Shown: piece after piece, positions 33,780 through 47,082 of the stretch | Layout: every line of letters begins with the position of its first letter | How positions within the stretch are numbered: position 1 is the first letter of the stretch | From: Panopea generosa | Lineage: Eukaryota > Mollusca > Bivalvia > Adapedonta > Hiatellidae | Assembly (NCBI GenBank): GCA_029582155.1 | Contig: CM055897.1 | Coordinates: forward strand, 7,521,161-7,585,160 | Reading direction: 5' to 3' | DNA: 64,000 nucleotides | Program-made: the position numbers and the translations under genes | Notes under the pieces: generated by a model | What the model saw: the letters and a program-made list of their open reading frames with translations, nothing else | Database searches by the model: none | Told to the model about the DNA's origin: nothing

Positions 33780-35260
33780 CCATGTGTATTACATGTAAAA
33801 TATCTAAGTTTTATGGTTTCTGGATCAAATTTTTGGTGAAAACACATCTTCCTGTAAGTAAAGATTCTAAATTGATAATACAAGACCTAAGTACATTTGT
33901 TTGAAAATGCATTTTGTCTTAAAGTGCAAACATGCCAGAACTAAACAAGAATTCCGCGGAATGATATGTCTCGCCGTGTCCGCTTTGACTGTTAATACAC
34001 ACATGGGAGAGAAAAAAAAAATATTACATTCATGTAAATGTTTGACGCCGCCGCCGACGGAAAACCAACACCTTAATCTCGTCTCTCCTTCGTAACGACG
34101 AGACAAAAATTATTATTAATAATTCTATGCTGGTTAAGATTTTTTGTCTAAAGATTATTTCCTTAATATGATTTTCAAATTTTGTTGGTAAAGGTAAACA
34201 GCTTTTGCACTTCTTAAATTATTTTTTAACAAATTTATAATAATTGAAATGAATTTGAACTTTAAAGTCTTAACTAAACCACTGTCACATCATCATAAGA
34301 TTTAAAACTATATATTTCCCCATTATGCCTGCATGCATGTATTAACAAGACGCCTAAGCCCTGTAGCAGGGGCAGTTGTGGTCAAATTTGACTGATTCAA
34401 GAATCAATCCAAGATAACAGCTGTGCAAAGTTGGTTAAGGTTCAATGGAAAATATGGATACTATCGCGTTTACACGGCCATTTTAACATTTTCCCTATAT
34501 CATCCTATGTAAAAACAGTGACCCCTGTTGCTGCCCCAAATTTGACCCGTGGAACCTGACTTCAATAAACCTTCCAGGGGACCTCCATTCAATGCTACGT
34601 ATGAAAAAAATATCTATGGTCTGGGCCATGAACATTTAAAGGAAATGTTTTTTTAAAGTTTCTCTTTAAATATGTTTATAAGCCCTGTAGCAGGGGCATT
34701 TGTGGTCAAAATAAGCTTGTTCAAAAACTGTTTCGTAATCTTGTGGTTACATTATGGCTGTATGGAGACATTCGAGGTCGAATCAGTGGCCGATTCAAAA
34801 ACTTTTCGAGATATTGTGGTTAACAGACGGATGGCGGACGACAGACAATATACCATGACATGTGTAAGTCCAGCTGGCCTAAAAATCTAAATTCTATCCT
34901 TGGCTCCTATGACTTATAAAATATACAAAAATTACATGAAGACCAAATAATAATATTCTTGTATACAATGGCACATTCATCAATCATGAACCTTAATTAA
35001 AGTTCTTAGATGCATGTGATAAAGAGGAAAATAAGAGGAGTAAAAGTTTAAGTATAAACAGTGAATTATATATATATATAGAAGACATTATTGGCTTTCT
35101 TTCATAAAACAAGAGGCCCATGAGGGCCTGAATTGCTCTACTTGCAACAAATGGACAGATGAACATTTCAGAGGAAATGTTTTTTGTAAGTTCTTCTTCA
35201 ACAAATCTTTCAAGAAAAGTGTTAATTAAATAATCCTTAGGCTAATTCTGGCATTAAATG
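33780..35260. repeat. Mixed interspersed repeat fragments
   Basis: A hairpin-like end GTCTCTCCTTCGTAACGACG lies at 34081, next to GCCGCCGCCGACGG. The word AAGCCCTGTAGCAGGGGCA occurs at 34357 and 34680 with GTTGTGGTCAAA/TTTGTGGTCAAA after it. AAACAAGAGGCCCATGAGGG lies at 35107. These look like pieces of dispersed elements. I cannot set clean borders. Confidence 0.45.
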
Positions 35261-35817
35261 GGTATACAAGCACTATTTTATGTGCATAACATATAGAGAA
35301 AGTGTCCATTTGCAGCTTTAAAACTATTTGCTCACACTTTGTTGATTTGAACCAAAAAATATTTTTATCGTCAAAATATGATAAAAATGCTTCGGTTACA
35401 TGAAATTACATCAAATTTAATTAATGACACTTTTCCTGGCCCAAAAAATATGGGTTTTGTTGAGGTTTTCGGCAAAATCTGTACCCGAAAAATGTATCGT
35501 TTGATACGTTTTATTTTTAAATTTAGTTTGCCGTGTGAAGTATTTTAAGATACTGTCATCACGACGATAAACATGTTGGACATCACGCATGCACGAGAGT
35601 ATTTTCCGCCATTTTGAGCTGTACAACTTGCGTATCACGTGATTTTCCTCAAGGTGAAAAATGTTTTCTTGTACTTGTTTGTATCACTAATATTATGAAA
35701 GACATTTATAATATTATGACAAAGTTCCTTAAAACATATATATTTAAGTTATAATAGATGGACTTTAATGTGTAGCCAATAAAATCCCTTAAATCTACAT
35801 AATAAATCATCACATAC

Positions 35818-35892
35818 CTTTTTCTTCATCTTGCTCTATATAAAGTTCACACTTTTCATGTGAAACCTTTCTTCTCCGTTTCATTCTAGCTC
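35818..35892 (-). CDS. Isolated 75-nt exon, basic peptide
   Basis: A 75-nt segment lies between the acceptor CCATTTTTTTGCAG and the donor AAAAG|GTATGTG, with only one open phase (1 to 1). It encodes ARMKRRRKVSHEKCELYIEQ then DEEK, highly basic then acidic. Both splice sites are strong. It lies 4.3 kb upstream of the SET fragment on the same strand and could be an earlier exon of that gene, which is a guess from position. No family is recognised. Confidence 0.5.
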
Positions 35893-36227
35893 CTGCAAAA
35901 AAATGGATATAGATCATCCGTTTAAAGTTTACTTTACACTTTTAAAATATATTCATTTATCTATATAACTGATCTCCGATTATTCATTGAAAGGTTTAAA
36001 CATATCTTAAACTCGAATAAATGCCCATACAACATTGATTCCCCCGTTATATGTTTACTTTACAAAAAAATAAGTTGAAAATAGGACGTAGTTTAAACAA
36101 TTATACAACGAAAATTACAACATTTACAGACCTTTTTCAGAATTGTTTCATTGGAAACCAATTTGATGGGACGGTCACATAAACAAATTAATGAAAGGGA
36201 AGAAAAGAAAGAATATATTTTATGATA

Positions 36228-39200
36228 CAAGTCTGTCACACGCACAATGCAGATCTTTGAGAGGTCCATCATTAAGAAAAAACAATAAAGATCTCAGTCG
36301 GTCGCACACACAATGTATATCTTTGAGAGGTCCATCATTAAGTAAAAAATATTAAAGATCTCAGAGTGTCACACACACAATGTATATCTTTGAGAGGTCC
36401 ATCATTAAATAAAAATATTAAAGATCTCAGAGTGTCACACACACAATGAATATCTTTGAGAGGTTCATCATTAAGTAAAAACATTAAAGATCTCAGACTG
36501 TCACACACACAATGTATATCTTTGAGAGGCCCATCATCAAGTAAAAATAATTAAAGATCTCAGACTGTCACACACACAATGTATATCTTTAGAGGTCCAT
36601 CATTAAGATAAAACATTAAAGATCTCAGAGTGTCACACACACACAATGTATAACTTTGAGAGGTCCATCACTAAGTAAAAACATTAAAGATCGCTGACTG
36701 TCAAACAAACAATGTATATCTTTGAGAGGTCCATCATTAACTAAAAACATTAAAGATCTCAGAGTGTCACACACACACTGTATATCTTTAAGAGGCTCAT
36801 CATTAAGTAAAAATATTGAAAATCTCAGAGTATCACACACAATGTATATCTTTGAGAGGTCCATCATTAAGTTTGTTTGTTTTGTTTGTATGGTGTTTAG
36901 TGTTGCTTTCAACAATTTTTTCTGCTATATCGCGACGGTGTCTATTTGAGACAGTGTTCTTAGCACTGTCACACTGGAGTATCATGCCGCAGATACATGA
37001 TATGATACCCTACCCAGTCACATTATACTGACACCGGGCCTAACAGACCTAGCACTATCCTCTAAATGTTTAACGCCAAACGAGAAAGTTTCAAGTACCA
37101 TTTTTGAATGGTCTTTGAGAGGTCCATCATTAAGAAAAAACAATAAAGATCTCCGTCGGTCGCACACGCAATGTATATCTTTGAGAGGTCCATCATTAAG
37201 TAAAAAATATTAAAGATCTCAGAGTGTCACACACACACAATGTATATCTTTGAGTGGTCAATCACTAAGTAAAAACATTCAAGATCTCAGACTGTCACAC
37301 ACATACAATGTATATGTTTAAGTGGTCCATCATTAAGTAAAAACATTAAAGATCTCAGAGTGTCACACACACAATGTATATCCTTGAGAGGCCCATCATT
37401 AAGTAAAGACATTAAAAATCTCAGACTGTCACACACACACAATGTATATCTTTGAGAAGTCCATCACTAAATAAAAACATTAAAGATCTCAGAGTGTCAC
37501 ACACACAATGTATATCTTTGAGAGGTCCATCATTAAGGAAAAACATTAAAGACCTCAGAGTGTCACACACACAATGTATATCTTTGAGAGGTCCATCACT
37601 AAGTAAAACAGTAAAGATCTCAGAGTGTCACACAAACAATGTATATCTTTGAGAGGTCCATCATTAAGTAAAAACATTAAAGACCTCAGAGTGTCACACA
37701 AACAATGTATATCTTTGAGAGGTCCATCACGAAGTAAAAACATTAAAGATCTCAAACTGTCACACAAACAATGTATATCTTTGAGAGGTCCATCATTAAG
37801 TAAAAACATTAAAGATCTCAGAGTGTCACATAAACAATGTTTATCTTTAAGAGGTCCATTACTAAGTAAAAACATTAAAGATCTCAGACTGTCACACAAA
37901 CAATGTATATCTTTGAGAGGTCCATCATTAAGTAAAAACATTAAAGATCTCAGAGTGTCACACAAACAATGTATATCTTTGAGAGGTCCATCATTAAGTA
38001 AAAACATTAAAGATCTCAAACTGTCACACAAACAATGTATATCTTTGAGAGGTCCATCACGAAGTAAAAACATTAAAGATCTCAAACTGTCACACAAACA
38101 ATGTATATCTTTGAGAGGTCCATCATTAAGTAAAAACATTAAAGATCTCAGAGTGTCACACAAACAATGTATATCTTTGAGAGGTCCATCACGAAGTAAA
38201 AACATTAAAGATCTCAAACTGTCACACAAACAATGTTTATCTTTAAGAGGTCCATTACTAAGTAAAAACATTAAAGATCTCAGAGTGTCACACAAACAAT
38301 GTATATCTTTGAGAGGTCCATCATTAAGTAAAAACATTAAAGATCTCAAACTGTCACACAAACAATGTATATCTTTGAGAGGTCCATCACGAAGTAAAGA
38401 CATTAAAAATCTCAGACTGTCACACACGCAATGTATATCTTTGAGAGGTCCATCACTAATTAAAAACATTAAAGATCTTAGACTGGCACACACAATGTAT
38501 ATTTTTAAGAGGTCCATCATTAAGTAAAAACATTACAGATCTTAGACTGGCACACACAATGTATATCTTTGAGAGGCCCATCATTAAGTAAAAACATTAA
38601 ATATCTTAGACTGGCACACACAATGAATATCTTTAAGAGGTCCATCATTAAGTAAAAACATTAAAGATCTTAGACTGGCACACACAATGTATATCTTTGA
38701 GAGACCCATCATTAAGTAAAAACATTAAAGATCTTAGACTGTCACACACGCAATGTATATCTTTGAGAGGTCTATCATTAAGTAAAAACATTAAAGATCT
38801 TAGACTGGCACAGACAATGTATATTTTTAAGAGGTCCATCATTAAGTAAAAACATTACAGATCTTAGACTGGCACACACAATGTATATCTTTGAGAGGCC
38901 CATCATTAAGTAAAAACATTAAATATCTTAGACTGGCACACACAATGTATATCATTGAGAGGTCCATCATTAAGTAAAAACATTAAAGATCTTAGACTGG
39001 CACACACAATGTATATCTTTGAGAGACCCATCATTAAGTAAAAATATAAAAGATCTCAGTCTGTCACACACACAATGTACATCATTGAGAGGTCCATCAT
39101 TAAGTAAAAACATTAAAGATCTCAGAGTCTCACACACACAATGTTTATCTTTGAGAGGCCCATCATTAAGTAAAAACATTAAAGATTTCAGAGTGTCACA

Positions 39201-41486
39201 AACACAATGTTTATCTTTAAGAGGCCCATCATTAAGTAAAAACATTAAAGATCTTAGACTGGCACACACAATATATATCTTAAAGAGGTCCATCATTAAG
39301 TAAAAACATAAAAGATCTCAGACTGCCACACACACAATATATATCTTTGAGAGGTCCATCATTAAGTAAAAACATACAATACCTCAGACTGTCACACACA
39401 TAATGTATATCATTGAGAGGCCCATCATTAAGTAAAATCATTAAAGATCTCAGACTGCCACACACACAATGTATATTTTTAAGAGGTCCATCATTAAGTA
39501 AAATTATTAAAGCTCTTAGAATGGCACACACAATGTATATTTTTAAGAGGTCCATCATTAAGTAAAATCATTAAAGATCTTAGACTGCCACACACAATGT
39601 ATATCTTTGAGAGGTCCATTATTAAGTGAAAACATTAAAGATCTCAGACTGCCACACACACAATGTATATTTTTGAGAGGTCCATCATTAAGTAAAAATA
39701 TTAAAGATCTCAGACTGTCACACACACAATGTATATCTATGAGATGTCCATCACAAAGTACGAACATTAAAAATCTCAGAGTGTCACACACAATGTATAT
39801 CTTTGAGACGTCCATCACTAAGTTAAAAAAAATAAGATCTCAGACTGTCACACACACAATGTATATCTTTGAGAGGTCTGTCATTAAGTGAAAACATTAA
39901 AGATCTCAGATTGTCACACACAGAATGTTTATCTTTGAAAGGCCCATCATTAAGTAAAAACATTAAAGATCTCAGAGTCTCACACACACAATGTATATCT
40001 TTGAGAGACCCATCATTAAGTTAAACATAAAAGATCTCAGACTGCCACACACACAATGTATATCTTTGAGAGGTCCATCATTAAGTAAAAATATTAAAGA
40101 TCTCAGACTGTCACACACACAATGTATATCTATGAGATGTCCATCACTAAGTACGAACATTAAAAATCTCAGAGTGTCACACACAATGTATATCTTTGAG
40201 ACGTCCATCACTAAGTTAAAAAAAATAAGATCTCAGACTGTCACACACACAATGTATATCTTTGAGAGGTCTGTCATTAAGTGAAAACATTAAAGATCTC
40301 AGATTGTCACACACACAATGTTTATCTTTGAAAGGCCCATCACTAAGTAAAAACATTAAAGATCTCAGAGTGTCACACACAATGTTTATCTTTGAGAGGC
40401 CCATCATTAAGTAAAAACATTAAAGATCTTAGAGTGTCACAAACACAATGTTTATCTTTAAGAGGTCAATCATTAAGTAAAAACATTAAAGATCTTAGAC
40501 TGGCGCACACAATGTATATCTTTGAGAGGTCCATCATTAAGTAAAAACATAAAAGATCTCAGACTGCCACACACACAATATATATCTTTGAAAGGTCCAT
40601 CATTAAGTAAAAACATACAATATCTCAGACTCACACACACAATGTATATCATTGAGAGGTCCATCATTAAATAAAATTATTAAAGATCTTAGACTGGCAC
40701 ACACAATGTATATCTTTGAGAGGTCCATCATTAACTAAAACATAAAAGATCTCAAACTGCCACACACACAATGTGTATCTTTGAGAGGTCCATCATTAAG
40801 CAAAACTATTAAAGATCTCAGACTGTCACACACACAATGTATATCTTTGAGAGGTCTGTCATTAAGTGAAAACATTAAAGATCTCAGAGTGTCACACACA
40901 CAATGTATATATTTGGGAGGTCCATCATTAAGTAAAAACATAAAATATCACAGAATGTCTTACAAAATGTATATCTTTGAGAGGTCCATCATTAAGTAAA
41001 AACATTAAAGATCTCAAACTGTCACACACACAATGTATATCTTTAAGAAGTCCATCATTAAGTAAAAACAATAAAAAATTTCAGAGTATCACACACACAA
41101 TGTATATGTTTGCAAGGTCCATCACTAAGTAAAAACATTCAAGATCTCAGACTGTCACACACACAAAATGTATATATTTAAGAGGTCCATCATTTAGTAA
41201 AAACATTGAAGATCTCAGAGCGTCATACACGCAATGTATATCTTTAAGAGGTCCATCACTAAGTAAAAACATTAAACATCTCAGTGTGCCAATCACACAA
41301 TATTTATCTTTAAGAGGTCAATCATTTAGTAAAAACATCAAATATCTCAGACTGCCACACACACAATGTATATCTTTAAGAGACCCATCATTAAGTAAAA
41401 ACATTGAAGATCTCAGGCTGCCACACACACAATGTATATCTTTGAGTGACCCATCAATAAGTAAAAACATCAAATATCTCAGACTG

Positions 41487-41529
<43 letters not shown>

Positions 41530-41983
41530 CTGTATATCAAAAAGATCTAAGAATGTCACACATACAATTTATATATTTTAGAGGCCATCACTTAGTAAAA
41601 ACTTTAAAATTCTTAGACTGCCACACACACAATCTATATCTTTTAAAGGCCCATCACTAAGTAAAAACATTAAAGTTCTTAGACTGTCACATACACAATG
41701 TATATCTATGAGAGGTCAATCATTAAGTAAAAACATTAAAGATCTCAGAGTGTCACACACACAATGTATATCTATGAGAGGTCCATCATTAAGTAAAAAC
41801 AATAAAGATCTCAGACTGGCACACACACAATGTATATCTTTAAGAGGTCCATCATTAACTAAAAGCATTAAAGTGCTCAGAGTGTCACTTACACAATGTA
41901 TATATATGACAGGTCATCATTAAGTTAAAAAAAATAAGATCTCAGTCTGTCACACACACAATGTATATCTTCAAGAGGTCCAT
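36228..41983. repeat. 66-bp satellite array, ~5.7 kb
   Basis: The unit reads ATGTATATCTTTGAGAGGTC, then CATCATTAAGTAAAAACATT, then AAAGATCTCAGAGTGTCACA and CACACA. The period is 66 bp (37639 to 37705), with 62-70-bp variants. There are about 80-85 units. Block-level copies occur: ATGAGATGTCCATCAC-type units at 39738 and about 392 bp later at 40130, and the TATTTTTAAGAGGTCC/TTACAGATC pair at about 38500 and 38820. Frames are open on both strands because 66 = 3 x 22. A CA run at 41490-41523 is an expansion inside one unit. The array is broken at 36872-37111 by an inserted element. Confidence 0.95.
36872..37111 (+). mobile_element. Interspersed element inserted in the 66-bp array
   Basis: This 240-bp segment is not satellite. 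It matches 47590-47830 (TATTTGAGACAGT, CTGGAGTATCATGCCGCAGA and ACATTATACTGACACCGGGC). Satellite units resume on both sides. Class unknown, probably SINE-like. Confidence 0.7.
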
Positions 41984-43230
41984 TTCTTTTAGCAAGGCGC
42001 CACCCCCACCCCATGTCCAGGTAGACGGAAGCAACATATAGTTTGGCCCCCTATTATTTACACTGAAAACGATTACACTTAGCCCCTCCCACCCCCTCGT
42101 CCCCCTGTGTTACGTCACGATATCCACATAATAATGTCATAAATATATTACTTCCAAAATCCATGTGGGGACATTAGAAGATTAAATACACTTTATGATA
42201 AGGTACACTCCTATTTAACTTCAATAGTCTGGCTCATCTAGAAGTCGGTCAAGAACTTATCTTTTATAGGAAAGATTGACATTCCTGCATTTACTTATAT
42301 ATGCATAAATATAACATTTTATTTCAATGATTTTCAAGTTCTCTATTAATGACCTTTGTCACGTGTTGCTCCCAAAAGTAGATGTTAAATTTCATTCAAT
42401 TGTCCATGAATATGTGTTTTGTTTAAATGCATGGTTACTTTGATAAAAGTGCACGTGTCAGTTCATAATGGTTTTAATGTGTCTGTGTGTTTTTTACGAA
42501 AGCTACATATTTCATTTAGTTTAATTTTAATTAATATGATATATATAGGTACTTTTTGTGGGTATGAATCGGTGTAGACGCATTGGAGATTGCAGTCCCT
42601 CGTCTCCTGTACAGGAAAAGTGTAGTGTATATTTTAATCACATTAAGCTATTTAATATATGCCATTTCACTTAATCTGGCTTGTTTGTTTTTGAATTTTT
42701 ATTGAATTATCATTTTTTGGATTAGTGCCAGTTCTATTTTTCAGAATTGGATACACATGTGATAGAATGAAAGGATTTAGTACATTCCTATGTTTGCTTT
42801 TTATATTAGTTGATTGACTTTTAAAATTATTTGTTCGATTGCTCTTGTTTTACCAAGAAAATGTACACAATTATTTATATTTTTGTATTTTTTAAAAAAA
42901 ATTATTTTGTATGGAAATAACCTTTAATATCGATCAAATCATGAATAAACAATACGCCTTTATTACACCAACTTTTATTAACAAAGCACTAATTTTCCAA
43001 TTAGTATATAATGGTTATAAAAACATTATATTATGGTTATCATTTTGTAACTATCTAGTTTGTTAAAATCTAATACAGTTACATATTAATCTAGAAATAA
43101 AATTGTCCACTTTTTTGTAGATATTTATATGTATCATTACTAATTGATATACACTTTCATTAATATATTTCTAATAACTTTTATTTTTCCTATTTGGGAT
43201 AAAAAAAACTATTGAAAAACTGAATGAGTA
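41984..43230. other. Intergenic DNA
   Basis: A pyrimidine-rich, GC-richer patch (41995-42110, CCACCCCCACCCC and CACCCCCTCGTCCCCC) is followed by AT-rich sequence. I see no gene. Confidence 0.4.
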
Positions 43231-43232
43231 TT

Positions 43233-43540
43233 TTATTTACTTAATTTTTCATTATAACTATAAAAAAAAATACTTGACCCGAGTACCGCTAACCTTTGTT
43301 CCGAGGAGCGTCGATTAAGGTTGAGGCCATACCTGTTCCATCTTACTGTTTTATTGAATGCCTGCTGTATTTTTAACCAATCCATATCACTTGATATTTT
43401 ATTAAAATTTATTTTCAGACCGGATATTCGTGAACAACAGTGTAAAGCTGAAAGGGTTTCATTAAGTAAACCACCCAGCAATATTGAAGTGTCGTCTGCA
43501 AATTGCGATAGTTTATATTCAGTATTATATACATTAATCC
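43233..43540 (-). mobile_element. Non-LTR retrotransposon RT fragment
   Basis: The minus strand reads EYKLSQFADDTSILLGG and, further on, SALHCCSRISGLKINFNK. This is the reverse-transcriptase active-site region (FADD form of YADD) followed by the GLxxNxxKT-like motif of LINE ORF2. The frame stops just upstream (TAA before the R-I-N-V-Y start), so it is a dead, truncated copy. The right part (NRRSSEQRLAVLGS) drifts out of recognisable homology. Confidence 0.8.
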
Positions 43541-43654
43541 GTTAAATTGAGTATACTGGCAAATTTTACGTTAAAATTGAAATTTAACTTTCTTGAAATC
43601 ATAAAGATGGGATTCCATATCTCTATAATAAGCATATGTTGTTATGGTAATAAC

Positions 43655-45702
43655 AAATATTGTCACGTGATGCTAAGTAACATTTCAAACATTGTTTTAT
43701 GTACATAACAGTATAATAGTGGCCACGTAATAAAAAGTAAATTTTCAAGTCAAACATCGACTATGTACATTACAGTATAATGGCGGCCGCGTAATAGAAA
43801 GTAACATTTCAAGTCAAACATTGATTATGTATATTACAGTATAATGACGGCAACAGAGTACGAAGTAACATTTCAAGTCAAACATTGAGTATGTATATTA
43901 AATCATAATTAGGGCCTATGTATTTTACAGTTTAATGGTGGCCACGTGGTACAAAGTAACATTTCAAGTCAAACATTGAGTATGTATGTATATTACAGGT
44001 GTAACCCCACCATTGAGTTTTGTTCTTTATTTTATAGTAAATAATAAAAGTTTGAAGGCTTGTCATTCATAGAGAATCCCAAATAAAAGAAGTGAAACCT
44101 ACATTTTACTGTGTGTCAACCTCTGCACCATCAAAATATGATGAGAAAAGTAGGTGTCATGTGTCATATAAGAGATTTTTTCTGCTCAGTGTGTACACTG
44201 TTGACAAAGTCAAAGTAGACTTCCGAAATCATGTATTCATACCCCAATTTCCAAGCATCATTTTTTTTCTAAATATTCACAATTCAAACATGACAATGCT
44301 ATCAAAATGTTCAAAACACATAAATAATGCCATTTAGATAAAAAAAAAAGAGCATTAAAAAAAAAAGAAAATGCATTTTTAAAGAAGAAGAAACGAGGAT
44401 TATTTATAACCGCCATTAAACGACTACCCAACGGAAGCACTTCTTTTTCCAATTGTGGTACTGTGCCTTACAGTATAATGATGGCCACGTGATAGAAAGT
44501 AACATTTCAAGTCAAACATTGATTATGCATATTACAGTATTAAAAATGGTGGCCACGTGGTACAAAGTAACATTTCAAGTCAAACATTGATTATGTATAT
44601 TACAGTATAATAGTGGCCACGTGATACAAAGTAACATTTCAAGTCAAACATTGATTATGTATATGACAGTATAATAGTGGCCACGTGGAACAAAGTAACA
44701 TTTCAAGTCAAACATTGATTCTGTGATTATGTATATTGCAGTATAATAGTAGCCACGTGGTACAAAGTAACATTTCAAGTCATACATTGATTATGTATAT
44801 TACAGTATAATAGTGGCCACGTGATACAAAGTAACATTTCAAGTCAAACATCGGCTATGTACATTACAGTATAATGGCGGCAACATGGTACTAAGTAACA
44901 TTTCAGGTCAAACATTGATTCTGTGATTATGTATATTGCAGTATAATAGTAGCCACGTGGTACAAAGTAACATTTCAAGTCATACATTGATTATGTATAT
45001 TACAGTATAATAGTGGCCACGTGATACAAAGTAACATTTCAAGTCAAACATCGGCTATGTACATTACAGTATAATGGCGGCAACATGGTACTAAGTAACA
45101 TTTCAGGTCAAACATTGAATATTTATATTGCTGTATAATAGTGGCCACGTGGAACAAAGTAACATTTCAAGTCAAACATTGATTATGTATATAACAGTAA
45201 AAATGGTGGCACCGTGGTACAAGGTAACATTTCAAGTCAAACATTGATTATGTATATTACAGTATAAAAGTGGCCACGTGGTACAAAGTAACATCTCGAG
45301 TCAAACATTGATTCTGTATATTACAATTTATAGTGGCCACGTGGTACAAAGTAACATTTCGAGTCTAACATTGATTATGTATATTGCAGTATAACAGTGA
45401 CCACGTAGAACAAAGTAACATTTCAAGTCAAACATTGATTATGCATATAACAGTTAAATGGTGGCCACGTGGTACAAAGTAACATTTCACGTCAAACATT
45501 TATTATGCATATAACAGTATAATGGTGGCCACGTGGTACAATGCAACATTTCAAGTCAAACATTGATTCTGTATATTATAGTATAATGGTATCCATGTGG
45601 TACAAAGTAACATTTCAAGTCAAACATTGATTATGTATATTACAGTATAATGGCGGCATCGGGGTACGAAGTAACATTTCAAGTGTATATAACAGTATAA
45701 TG
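43655..45702. repeat. 64-bp minisatellite rich in CACGTG
   Basis: The unit reads GTGGCCACGTGGTACAAAGT, then AACATTTCAAGTCAAACATT, then GATTATGTATATTACAGTAT plus AATA. The period is 64 bp (44613 to 44677). About 25 units lie in two blocks, 43655-43999 and 44466-45702. Roughly 15 units keep the palindrome CACGTG, most of them as GGCCACGTGG. A three-unit block (from about 44712) is repeated almost exactly about 197 bp later (from about 44909). The array lies just 3' of the dehydrogenase gene. Confidence 0.93.
44000..44465. other. Non-array segment inside the 64-bp array
   Basis: This unique-looking stretch splits the array. Its right end GAAGCACTTCTTTTTCCAAT then TGTGGTACTGTGCCTTA resembles 61390-61425 (AAAGCACTTCCTTTTTCCAT), suggesting an inserted dispersed element. 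Its short frames are not recognised. Confidence 0.5.
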
Positions 45703-46339
45703 CTCAAAGTCACGATCCAATATGACACATACAGAATGAAAAAGCCACTTTACAATGTTAAAAGTATTGTAATGATGACATCTACTATTGAAAAATATGG
45801 CAGGTCAGCTGATATTCTTTTATGGAAATCATTATGCTCCAGCGGATGCCTAACAAAATTATATTAAATGATTATCATTATTTATTCGTTAGCGTTTATA
45901 AAATATTGCAGACATTATTCAAATCGTGTAAGCAGCGTTCGGCATCATTTTTTTGGGAAAACGTCACATCCTGTCCACCGGATAAGGATATAGTCCGACA
46001 GCCAGGTAGGTAGAAATGGAAACACTCTAGCAAAAGTCTGAAATGAACAAGACGCTAATGTGAAGTGTACATCTTTAAGTACAATTTAAATAAATGAACA
46101 TTCAATTAAAACTAATGGTTAGCAAGTTGCGTATTCTATATTCTATAGGTAGCGGGTATGGCACATTCAGATATAATTGATTTTCAGCTCACAATAGCTC
46201 TAATCATTTACTTTGTCACATCAAATGAAAATGTCCCTTGCATGCACCAAACGCAAGCAAGAAAATAAAATAGCGTATTGCCCATGTGGAGTAATGATAA
46301 CACATATCAGCTAACATAACGGTGTATATCCCAACAGTG

Positions 46340-46790
46340 GTTAGCTCAAGGTAGCACCTATCAATTACCTCTTTTTAGTGACAGTAGTAAAATGCTTGCG
46401 CTCAAGAAATTAGAGCTATCTAAATTGGTTTTTCGTAAAAATTCTTAAAATGGTCATATTTCTTTTGACATAAGACAACACTGGAACATTTTCATGAGTT
46501 CTGCCATGTTTGGATGACATGGGGTACTGTTGGATGAAGATATAACAAATTAAAGATGCGTAATGATACACTTCAATAAATAAGCAGCATTGTCCAAAAT
46601 GAAGGAGTGTCATCAAACCACCGAAATTGCATAAAAAGAAACCTGGTAAATTTCATGTTTTTCCTGTATTTTAGAGCATCAAATATCTATCTATGGAACC
46701 CATTCTCTAACCCTATGGAAACAAGACACTTTCAGAACCATTGGCAATGTGTTCAGTGTTCCAAAAGTGCATTTCTCTATATGTAAAACA
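46340..46790 (+). repeat. Interspersed repeat, pair with 27540-27985
   Basis: It is collinear with the 27.5-kb copy and carries an extra AACCCATTCTCTAACCCTATGG near its end. It stops just short of the stop codon of the dehydrogenase gene and so may form its 3' UTR. Confidence 0.7.
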
Positions 46791-46797
46791 GTGTAAA

Positions 46798-47082
46798 TTA
46801 ATTGGTGTGTGAGATATCAAATGACGAGAAATAATGACTGGTTACCGGGGATTTATCATACCAGCCGTTGGATCCAGACACAAGGTACCGAGCATCTGGT
46901 CTGCTGCTGAACATGGCGTCCAGCATAACTTCAATAACAGGCTCTGTGGACATTGCTGATGTCGCCATGCTGCTTTCTTGTGATTCCAGCATGGATTCCA
47001 GGTAATACTTCCCGTAACATTTCTTCATTTCCGGCGTTGCTCTATCCCACATGTCTTCAATTTCACTTTTGTATCGTGCAAA
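46798..47082 (-). CDS. Dehydrogenase exon 4, C-terminal substrate region
   Basis: Acceptor TTTTCCTTCTTCAG is followed by 94 codons and TAA at 46798. It starts FARYKSEIEDMWDRATPEMK and continues CYGKYYLESM, VIEVMLDAMFSSRPDARYLV and YDKSPVTSHYFSSF. The MW....PE..K..YG pattern is the usual start of the C-terminal part in SDR9C enzymes, which shapes the substrate pocket. The final residues are not conserved enough to name a substrate. Confidence 0.88.
   Translation of the reverse strand, partial: FARYKSEIEDMWDRATPEMKKCYGKYYLESMLESQESSMATSAMSTEPVIEVMLDAMFSSRPDARYLVSGSNGWYDKSPVTSHYFSSFDISHTN

Noticed and set aside
37555-38527. Frames of 321 and 300 residues in the 66-bp satellite as a repeat protein
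   Set aside because: Both strands are equally open, no start context or splice structure is seen, and variants include frameshifting unit lengths.
36228-41983. CRISPR-like array
   Set aside because: Whole units repeat without unique spacers, and the context is eukaryotic with introns and SINEs.
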